The notes under the pieces were generated by a model. It made no database searches. It saw only the letters and a program-made list of their open reading frames with translations, and was not told the origin of the DNA. From assembly GCA_002707025.1 (NCBI GenBank), contig PALG01000031.1, positions 1-64,000 of the forward strand: DNA of 64,000 nucleotides, in the 5' to 3' direction. Made by a program: the position numbers and the translations under genes. Shown here in pieces: positions 42,793-49,338 of the stretch (its first letter is position 1; each line of letters opens with the position of its first letter). The DNA comes from Flavobacteriaceae bacterium (GTDB taxonomy: Bacteria > Bacteroidota > Bacteroidia > Flavobacteriales > Flavobacteriaceae).

Positions 42793-43221
42793 ATGAAAAC
42801 ATTATTTGCCACTTTAGTTCTACTAATTTCAATTGGAAACGCCCAAGCACAGAGTTCTAAAAAATCGGCTTCGGAAGGAACAACCATTACCATTACCGTA
42901 CCGGTACCTGGTTATGGAGGTAGTCTCATAGCGGGTTTGTATAATGAAGAAAACTTTATGGAAACCCCTTTACAAGGGTTGGAAAGCGACGTAAATGAAG
43001 GCTTTGCCTCGGTAACCTTTACTAATGTTACCCCCGGTACCTATGCAATTGCGGTGTACCATGATAAAAATGGGAATAAAGTGATGGACTTTGAAGCCAA
43101 CGGAATGCCCAAAGAACTTTATGGAGCCTCCAATAACAATATGTCCATGGGACCTCCAAGGTGGAGTGATGCCAAATTTGAGGTAGGAACCCAACCCATC
43201 ACCATGGAAATACGATTATAA
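42793..43221 (+). CDS. DUF2141-family exported protein (paralogue)
   Basis: A 142-residue secreted protein with a signal peptide (MKTLFATLVLLISIGNAQAQ) and the same family landmarks as the protein encoded at 24488-24904: IAGLYNEENFMETPLQ, GTYAIAVYHDKNGNKVMDF and NMSMGPPRWSDAKFEV. The shared xGPPxWxDAxF ending is diagnostic. It stands alone between DUF58 and oxyR, followed by a terminator, and has a LytTR-type promoter. Confidence 0.9.
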   Translation: MKTLFATLVLLISIGNAQAQSSKKSASEGTTITITVPVPGYGGSLIAGLYNEENFMETPLQGLESDVNEGFASVTFTNVTPGTYAIAVYHDKNGNKVMDFEANGMPKELYGASNNNMSMGPPRWSDAKFEVGTQPITMEIRL

Positions 43222-43237
43222 CATCATCAAAAAAAGT

Positions 43238-43268
43238 AAAAAGCCAGTATTTCATACTGGCTTTTTTT
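43238..43268 (+). terminator. Terminator after the DUF2141 gene
   Basis: AAAAAGCCAGTAT-TTC-ATACTGGCTTTTT gives a long perfect stem and a run of T, 17 bp past the stop codon. Confidence 0.92.
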
Positions 43269-43323
43269 ATAGATAAAAACTAAAATTCCTTGTTTTTAAA
43301 TAGGGGATACTTATGGAATTTGG

Positions 43324-43331
43324 TAGCTTTG
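43324..43331 (+). promoter_or_regulatory. oxyR promoter -7 element
   Basis: TAGCTTTG matches TAnnTTTG 15 bp before the oxyR ATG. No TTG is found at 17-23 nt upstream, which could mean regulation by another factor. Confidence 0.45.
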
Positions 43332-43346
43332 TGAAAATAAAATTTT

Positions 43347-44282
43347 ATGACGATTACCCAATTAAAATACGTTTTGGCGGTAGCGGAACATCAAAATTTT
43401 ACCAAGGCAGCCGAAAAAACTTTTGTAACCCAGCCTACATTAAGCATGCAGATTCAAAAGTTGGAGGAAGAATTGGATATTTTGATATTCGATCGCAGTA
43501 AAAAACCTATTGAGCTTACTTCGGTTGGAAAAAAAATAGTAAATCAGGCCAAAAACATTGTCAATGAGGCTGATAGAATGCAGGACGTGGTCGATCAAGA
43601 GAAAGGATTTATTGGAGGGGAGTTTCGGCTAGGAATTATTCCAACAGTGATGCCTACATTACTACCTATGTTTTTGAGAACTTTTTCTTCCAAATATCCA
43701 AAGGTACAGCTACGTATTGAAGAATTATCAACCGAAGAGATTATTCATAAACTCATGGAGGGCCACCTTGATGCAGCCATTGCAGCTACCCCCCTTCTCC
43801 AAGAGAAGATCAAGGAAAGGGTCTTATACTATGAACCCTTTGTAGGCTATATTCCAGAAAGTCACCGTTTGTTTCAGAAAAAAGAAATTACACCAGAAGA
43901 TTTAGATATTGAGGATATCCTACTATTGGAAGATGGACATTGTTTTAGGGATGGCGTGGTTAATCTTTGCAAGACTTCCAAGTTATTTAAAGAAGAAGGA
44001 TTTCAACTTACTAGCGGTAGTTTTGAAACCTTAGTGAAGTTGTCCCATGAAGGATTGGGCATGACTTTACTGCCCTACCTTCACACCTTGGATCTCAATG
44101 ACAGTCAGAAAAAATATTTACGTTACTTTAAAGATCCATCCCCAGCAAGGGAAGTAAGTATTATATATCCAAAAAGCGAATTGAAATTACAGATAATCGA
44201 TGCCCTATTCAATAGTATTTCTGGTGTGGTAAGAGGTGCCATACAATTTCAGGACGTAGAGATTATAAGTCCGATAAAGTAA
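43347..44282 (+). CDS. oxyR: OxyR-type hydrogen peroxide-inducible regulator
   Basis: A 311-residue LysR-family regulator. The winged helix occupies residues 1-60 (MTITQLKYVLAVAEHQNFTK, TQPTLSMQIQKLEEEL). The effector domain contains HCFRDGVVNLC, a C-x8-C spacing identical to the peroxide-sensing Cys199/Cys208 pair of E. coli OxyR. This supports OxyR rather than a generic LysR. It is a single gene ended by a terminator. No catalase or ahpC is in the window. Confidence 0.92.
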   Translation: MTITQLKYVLAVAEHQNFTKAAEKTFVTQPTLSMQIQKLEEELDILIFDRSKKPIELTSVGKKIVNQAKNIVNEADRMQDVVDQEKGFIGGEFRLGIIPTVMPTLLPMFLRTFSSKYPKVQLRIEELSTEEIIHKLMEGHLDAAIAATPLLQEKIKERVLYYEPFVGYIPESHRLFQKKEITPEDLDIEDILLLEDGHCFRDGVVNLCKTSKLFKEEGFQLTSGSFETLVKLSHEGLGMTLLPYLHTLDLNDSQKKYLRYFKDPSPAREVSIIYPKSELKLQIIDALFNSISGVVRGAIQFQDVEIISPIK

Positions 44283-44306
44283 AAAAGCCTCCTAATGGAG
44301 GCTTTT
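44283..44306. terminator. Terminator after oxyR
   Basis: AAAAGCCTCC-TAAT-GGAGGCTTTT, a 10-bp stem, lies between the convergent oxyR and 65-residue genes and can serve both. Confidence 0.88.
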
Positions 44307-44307
44307 A

Positions 44308-44505
44308 TTATTCTTTTAAATAAATTAAACATTGGTTTAGTTGGGGGTTCTGCGTAATGAGGGAATTCACCCAAATTTTCAACTCCTCTATTTCATGAGG
44401 GAGAAGTCGTTGCAGCGCCTTTTTCAACTCTTTGCAGAACAGATTTACATCAAAACTAACTTTCTTTAGCACTGCCTTGGTGTAATCAAACATTGCTCTT
44501 GCCAT
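44308..44505 (-). CDS. Conserved 65-residue protein of unknown function
   Basis: A small, probably helical soluble protein (MARAMFDYTKAVLKKVSFDV ... LPHEIEELKIWVNSL). I do not know its function, though similar short proteins seem common in flavobacteria. The stop codon directly adjoins the oxyR terminator. The 138-bp gap to the right is AT-rich and shows no gene. Confidence 0.65.
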   Translation of the reverse strand: MARAMFDYTKAVLKKVSFDVNLFCKELKKALQRLLPHEIEELKIWVNSLITQNPQLNQCLIYLKE

Positions 44506-44643
44506 AGTAAAGTAATTAGAGTTAGGTTAAGTAGTTGTTGTCTATAGGCGAGATTTTTAAATTGTGTCCTAAATATAACGAAAAAAGTGAAACAATCTTG
44601 AGTTTGTGGATAAGTTTGACTCTTAAATTTATCTTAAAAAATG

Positions 44644-45099
44644 TTAACCCCTTAGTTTTACGGTCCATTCAAAATGAAATTCAGAAACAATTACCCCTTC
44701 TTTATTTCTTCCAACGGAAGTCATCCAGCAGGTTTGCCCCTCCCCAGTCTCGACCGCTTTCGCAATGGTATTTTTAATCTTTAATCCATCAGTACATGTG
44801 AAGATGATTTTACCTGTAGCTTTTTTTGAAAAAGTGGCTTTGTTGTGGGCTACCAACATAGAAATTGGTTTTCCGCTTTCCTGAATATAATTCATGACCA
44901 TGGCACCCGTGCTTAATTCGGCGGCCATTCCTTGTACGGCCCAAAATAAGGATTTAAATGGATTCTGATTGATCCAACGGTGCCTTACACTCACGGTGCA
45001 AGATTCTTCAGAAATACTTTTAACCCGTACACCACAAAAATAAACGGAGGGTAACTTAAATAGGGTAAACCAATTAATTTTTGAAGGAGAAAGCTTCAT
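44644..45099 (-). CDS. DUF4442 hotdog-fold protein
   Basis: A 151-residue protein with the hotdog-fold thioesterase-like layout of DUF4442: FKLPSVYFCGVRVKSISEES, NPFKSLFWAVQGMAAELSTG and ISMLVAHNKATFSKKATGKI. The central helix AVQGMAAELSTG occupies the place of the PaaI catalytic segment but lacks a clear catalytic Asp. It could hydrolyse acyl-CoA thioesters; this is unproven. Confidence 0.82.
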   Translation of the reverse strand: MKLSPSKINWFTLFKLPSVYFCGVRVKSISEESCTVSVRHRWINQNPFKSLFWAVQGMAAELSTGAMVMNYIQESGKPISMLVAHNKATFSKKATGKIIFTCTDGLKIKNTIAKAVETGEGQTCWMTSVGRNKEGVIVSEFHFEWTVKLRG

Positions 45100-45204
45100 T
45101 TGCCAATTTTAAAAACGAAGATACACAAAATATAAGGGAATCATGTTTGTTAAAATATTGTTAATTTTTAGTACTATGCGTAACATAATACTGTTTTTTA
45201 AACA

Positions 45205-45212
45205 TATATTTG
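45205..45212 (+). promoter_or_regulatory. Promoter -7 element of the DUF4870-PspC operon
   Basis: TATATTTG matches TAnnTTTG, 19 bp before the ATG at 45232. The -33 element is not evident. Confidence 0.5.
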
Positions 45213-45231
45213 TATAAGAAATTAATAAGCA

Positions 45232-45750
45232 ATGGAAACTAATCCTTCAGAAAACCATAAAAATGTCGCTTCGTTGATACATTTATCAACCTTTACCAAG
45301 TACTTTTTTCCATTTGGGAACTTCATTACTCCTCTTCTATTGTGGACCTTGAACAAGGAAAAAAAGTTTGTAGACGAACACGGTAGGCAGGCGCTAAACT
45401 TTCAGTTAAGTATTTTGCTTTACACTTTAGCGATTGGAATTATCTGCCTTCCATTTTTTGTGGTTTTTGCAACCAACTTTGTTTCCCTAATAGAAACCAT
45501 AGACCATCACATGCACGAAATCACATTTAATGAGATTACCAACTTGTCGGGGTATCTTATTCTATTTTTTGTGGCAGCAGTTTTCTTATTGGGACTATTT
45601 GTTTTCGAACTCTATGCCGTGATTACCGCAACTATCCATGCCAATAGAGGTGCTTATTACCAATACCCCTTAAGTATATCATTCATCAAAAAATCAAACC
45701 CCGATCCCATCGGGAATCAAAATCAATCAAAAAATGAGCACGTTAGTTAA
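45232..45750 (+). CDS. DUF4870-domain membrane protein
   Basis: A 172-residue protein with three or four membrane helices. The family start LIHLSTFTKYFFPFGNFITP and FVDEHGRQALNFQLSILLYT are clear. Function unknown; the family is widespread and often near envelope-stress genes. It begins an operon in which all following genes overlap (63-residue protein, PadR, PspC, GIN-domain protein). Confidence 0.88.
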   Translation: METNPSENHKNVASLIHLSTFTKYFFPFGNFITPLLLWTLNKEKKFVDEHGRQALNFQLSILLYTLAIGIICLPFFVVFATNFVSLIETIDHHMHEITFNEITNLSGYLILFFVAAVFLLGLFVFELYAVITATIHANRGAYYQYPLSISFIKKSNPDPIGNQNQSKNEHVS

Positions 45751-45925
45751 TATTTTGTTAGCCGTAGTACTACAACTATCGCACGCAGGAGAGGTTCCTA
45801 AAAAATCTATGGAGATTTCCTGTGGACAAACCCTTATTTGCGAAGAAGGTTTGCAACAACTCAACCCTCATTACTTAGTCACGAGAGACGAATTGTTGTC
45901 TCACCTAAAGAAAAAAGACGTATGA
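45734..45925 (+). CDS. 63-residue protein between DUF4870 and padR
   Basis: A short protein with a hydrophobic start (MSTLVNILLAVVLQLSHAGE) and a soluble part ISCGQTLICEEGLQQLNPHY. It overlaps the DUF4870 gene by 17 bp, and its stop overlaps the PadR start (ATGA). The overlaps on both sides argue that it is translated. The family is unknown to me. Confidence 0.65.
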   Translation: MSTLVNILLAVVLQLSHAGEVPKKSMEISCGQTLICEEGLQQLNPHYLVTRDELLSHLKKKDV

Positions 45926-46260
45926 AAATTGAAAACACAAAAGCACAGATGCGAAAAGGAGTCTTGGAGTACTGTATCCTCTCAATCCTCAAGGATGGTG
46001 AGGCCTACACCAGTGATATTCTAGAGACTCTTAAAGAAGCGAAAATGCTAGTGGTAGAAGGTACCGTGTACCCACTCCTAACCCGTTTGAAAAATGCAGG
46101 CTTATTGAGCTATCGTTGGGAAGAATCTACTAGCGGGCCACCCAGAAAATATTATGGCCTTACCGAAACCGGAAAACTTTTCCTTAAAGAATTGAACACC
46201 ACCTGGAGCGAACTCCAAGAAGCAGTAAATACAGTAACCAGCGAAAAAACGACAAAATGA
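45922..46260 (+). CDS. PadR-family transcriptional regulator
   Basis: A 112-residue winged-helix regulator: QMRKGVLEYCILSILKDGEA, a MLVVEGTVYPLLTRLKNAGL recognition region and RKYYGLTETGKLFLKEL. I use ATG 45922 because it overlaps the previous stop codon; a longer frame from 45838 is not needed. PadR proteins usually repress their own operon, here the PspC/GIN genes that follow. The stop overlaps the PspC start (ATGA). Confidence 0.9.
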   Translation: MKIENTKAQMRKGVLEYCILSILKDGEAYTSDILETLKEAKMLVVEGTVYPLLTRLKNAGLLSYRWEESTSGPPRKYYGLTETGKLFLKELNTTWSELQEAVNTVTSEKTTK

Positions 46261-47972
46261 AAAAGACAGTAAATATAAATTTAGCAGGCACGTTTTTCCA
46301 TATCGATGAGGATGCCTTTGCAAAATTACAACGTTACCTCGACGCCATACGACGGTCTTTAACAGACCCTGAAGGTAGCGATGAAATTATTAAGGATATT
46401 GAAGCAAGGATCGCCGAGCTTTTTTCGGAGAAATTGGAACGCACCACCCAAGTGGTATCCATTAAAGAACTGGACGAAGTAATTGCTGTTATGGGGCAAC
46501 CCGAAGATTATGCCGTAGATGAGGAGCTATTCGATGATGCCCCAAAGTCAAGCAAAAGAAGAAGGTCTTCCTCAAAACAACTTTTTAGGGACATCGATAA
46601 CAAAATTATTTCTGGGGTTTCGGCAGGTCTAGGTCACTATCTAGGTATTGATTCCATATGGGTACGCCTTATATGGATTTTGCTAACCTTGTTTTCTAGC
46701 GGAACTTTTATCCTTATTTATGTTTTATTCTGGATCTTGGTTCCAGCAGCCGTTACTACTTCAGACAAACTGAAAATGACCGGGGAACCTATCAATATTT
46801 CCAATATTGAAAAAAAGTTCAAGGAAGGATATGAGAATGTCGCCGATAAAGTAAAAAACGCCGACTACGACAAATACGGGCAGAAAGTAAAGAGTAGTAC
46901 CACTACTTTTTTCGATACGCTTGGGAATATCCTTCTTACCCTATTAAATGTGTTTGTCAAATTGATCGGGATTTTTATCATTATTGTGTCCTTATCTACC
47001 CTTATAGGACTTATTGTTGGATTATTCACTGCAGGAACTTTTGGTTTTTGGGGGGAAGGCGAGTTAATGGATTGGTATCAAATGGTAGATACCACCAGTG
47101 CCCCACTTTGGCTTATTTCATTATTAACCTTCTTTGCCGTAGGGATTCCGTTTTTTGTCCTTTTTATTTTAGGACTGAAAATGCTGGTTAAAAACCTTAA
47201 GTCTATAGGAACCACTGCCAAGATCACCCTATTTATAGTATGGTTGGGCGCTATCATCGGCTTGGGTATTTTTGCCATTAAGCAAGCTACGGAAACAGCC
47301 TATGATGCCGATGCTATTACTGAAGAAACCTTGAATATAAGAACCGGGGATACCCTAAAGGTGAAAATGGTTTCAAATTCTATTTATGAATACGATGCAC
47401 GAAGAAGGGGCGGACTCAATATTAAATACAATGAGAATGACGAAAAGGTGATTTATTCTACCGATGTTAGGCTTATTGTTCGTGCTACGGAAGACTCCAT
47501 CGCTAAAATAGTGATTGAGAAAAGTGCAGAGAGCTCTAGTTACTTAAATGCCAAGAAAAAAGCGGAAGCGATTGATTATGGTTACAGTTTTAACAATAAT
47601 ACTTTGGCTTTGGACGCTTATCTCACCACCGATTTCAAAAATAAATATCGCGATCAAGAGGTCACGGTCATTCTATACCTTCCAGTAGGAACCATCTTAT
47701 ATGCAGATACGAACACCTATTCTTTTCATAGAAACAATTCTTATCACAAGGATATTTTAAACAATGGAGATGAAGAAAAGTTTCTAATTATTGAAAAAGA
47801 GGGTACTCATTGCTTGGATTGTCCTGAAGAGGAATACCCTTCCGAATCTTGGGAAGACGAAGTGCGTCAAGAGTTCCGTGAAGAAAAGAAAATAGATACT
47901 TTGAGAACTAACATAGCAGACTCAATCGAAATAAATAATCAATCAAAAACCATAACCCATGAAAACAATTAA
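46257..47972 (+). CDS. PspC-domain membrane protein
   Basis: A 571-residue protein. An N-terminal soluble part (about 1-100, VNINLAGTFFHIDEDAFAKL) precedes a PspC domain (about 105-165: LFRDIDNKIISGVSAGLGHY). More membrane helices follow (about 215-345), and then a large C-terminal domain with beta content resembling adhesin-like or GIN domains. PspC is a membrane sensor of phage-shock-type envelope stress. It overlaps padR by 4 bp and the GIN gene by 14 bp. Confidence 0.88.
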   Translation: MKKTVNINLAGTFFHIDEDAFAKLQRYLDAIRRSLTDPEGSDEIIKDIEARIAELFSEKLERTTQVVSIKELDEVIAVMGQPEDYAVDEELFDDAPKSSKRRRSSSKQLFRDIDNKIISGVSAGLGHYLGIDSIWVRLIWILLTLFSSGTFILIYVLFWILVPAAVTTSDKLKMTGEPINISNIEKKFKEGYENVADKVKNADYDKYGQKVKSSTTTFFDTLGNILLTLLNVFVKLIGIFIIIVSLSTLIGLIVGLFTAGTFGFWGEGELMDWYQMVDTTSAPLWLISLLTFFAVGIPFFVLFILGLKMLVKNLKSIGTTAKITLFIVWLGAIIGLGIFAIKQATETAYDADAITEETLNIRTGDTLKVKMVSNSIYEYDARRRGGLNIKYNENDEKVIYSTDVRLIVRATEDSIAKIVIEKSAESSSYLNAKKKAEAIDYGYSFNNNTLALDAYLTTDFKNKYRDQEVTVILYLPVGTILYADTNTYSFHRNNSYHKDILNNGDEEKFLIIEKEGTHCLDCPEEEYPSESWEDEVRQEFREEKKIDTLRTNIADSIEINNQSKTITHENN

Positions 47973-48678
47973 AATTGCCTTGGCCATGCTCATGGTCGTA
48001 AGTTTAAGCAGTTGTCAATTCGATATTCGTTTTGGACAAGTAAATGGCAATGGAAATGTCGTAACCGAAGAACGCCCTGTAGCAAATTTTACCGCGGTAA
48101 GGGGAAGTGCAGGAATCGATGTATTCTTAACCCAAGGAGACGAAAATAAAGTGGTGGTAGAAGCCGATGAAAACCTCTTAGAGATCATTGAAACCCGAGT
48201 GGATGGAAATACCTTAAAAATTACCTCAGACGCCAATATTGGCAGATGCAAGTCCAAAAAAGTTCATGTAACTTACACCTCCTTAGAAAGTATTGAAGCT
48301 TCCAGTGGTGCCGATGTCATCGGAAACTCGGTTATTAAGAGTGAGACATTATCACTGGGTAGTAGTAGTGGAGCCGATTTGGAAGTGGAGATTTTGGCGA
48401 AGGAAGTCTATGCCAATACTAGTAGCGGGGCCGACTTAAAAGTTTCGGGAACTGCTAGCAGGCTTATTGCTGAAGCCTCTAGTGGTAGCGATTTAAAAGC
48501 ACGCGAATTGGAAGTTATTACTTGTAAGGCCGATGCCAGCAGCGGAGCCGATATAGCCGTAACCGTGAAAAACGAAATAGAAGCTAGTGCCTCTAGTGGT
48601 GGCGATATCAAATACTACGGAAACCCCTCGGATGTGTCTGTAAAAGATGGCCCTTCGGGAAATGTACGAAAAATGTAA
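47959..48678 (+). CDS. GIN-domain (DUF2807) putative lipoprotein
   Basis: A 239-residue protein with a lipoprotein signal (MKTIKIALAMLMVVSLSSC, Cys 19) and a GIN/DUF2807 beta-helix made of repeated SSGADL/SSGSDL turns, e.g. ASSGADVIGN, SSSGADLEVEI and ASSGGDIKYYG. GIN domains are surface-exposed and probably adhesive or auto-transporter-like. The gene ends the operon and overlaps pspC by 14 bp. Confidence 0.88.
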   Translation: MKTIKIALAMLMVVSLSSCQFDIRFGQVNGNGNVVTEERPVANFTAVRGSAGIDVFLTQGDENKVVVEADENLLEIIETRVDGNTLKITSDANIGRCKSKKVHVTYTSLESIEASSGADVIGNSVIKSETLSLGSSSGADLEVEILAKEVYANTSSGADLKVSGTASRLIAEASSGSDLKARELEVITCKADASSGADIAVTVKNEIEASASSGGDIKYYGNPSDVSVKDGPSGNVRKM

Positions 48679-48699
48679 CCCAAACCACCTAACCAACCC

Positions 48700-48737
48700 A
48701 AGCCCAAAGTGTTCTTAACCCATAGCGCTTTGGGCTT
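48700..48737 (+). terminator. Hairpin after the GIN-domain gene
   Basis: AAGCCCAAAG and CTTTGGGCTT pair as a 10-bp stem with an 18-nt loop. A poly-T tail is not strong, so this is a possible rather than clear terminator. It lies 10 bp before the next start codon. Confidence 0.45.
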
Positions 48738-48746
48738 AAATTTCTT

Positions 48747-49247
48747 ATGATGAAAATATATATCTATATCCTTTTCGTATTGGGGTTTCTCACCACTAAT
48801 GCACAAGAAACCAGCAACAGTGAACTATTTAAAATTCTTCAAGAAAAAGACAGTCTCTTGTTTAATCGTGCCTTCAACCATTGTGAATCCTTTTGGCTTG
48901 AAGAGCTTATTGCTAAAGACTTCGAATTTTACCATGATCAAGGCGGGATTAATGACTCAAAAGAAGCTTTCCTAAAAACCATGAAAGAGGGTATTTGTCA
49001 TCCAAACAACCCCATAAAATCACGTAGACAGCTTTTAAAAAATACTTTAAAGGTGTATCCGCTTTATGATAATGGCAAACTCTATGGAGCTTTACAAAAA
49101 GGGGAACATGAGTTCTTTCAGGCTTCAGCCAATGAAGTTGAAAGAAAAACAAGTAAGGCGCTTTTTTCACATCTTTGGATTCTTGAAAATAATGAATGGA
49201 AGCTAAAAAGGGTCTTCAGCTATAACCACACTTCACCAAGTCCATAA
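48747..49247 (+). CDS. Exported NTF2-like (DUF4440-type) protein
   Basis: A 166-residue protein with a signal peptide (MMKIYIYILFVLGFLTTNAQ). The mature part contains DSLLFNRAFNHCESFWLEEL and AKDFEFYHDQGGINDSKEAF, matching the NTF2-like DUF4440 pattern, and ends KRVFSYNHTS. Such proteins bind small ligands or act as isomerases, but no activity can be assigned. The ATG at 48750 is an alternative start. Confidence 0.75.
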   Translation: MMKIYIYILFVLGFLTTNAQETSNSELFKILQEKDSLLFNRAFNHCESFWLEELIAKDFEFYHDQGGINDSKEAFLKTMKEGICHPNNPIKSRRQLLKNTLKVYPLYDNGKLYGALQKGEHEFFQASANEVERKTSKALFSHLWILENNEWKLKRVFSYNHTSPSP

Positions 49248-49338
49248 ATTTCATTTCAGAATAAATGCGTAATAAAGTTTAGTAACTCGCTGAAAGACCT
49301 TATTTTAGTAAGCATAAATAAACTTAATTACTTTTACT

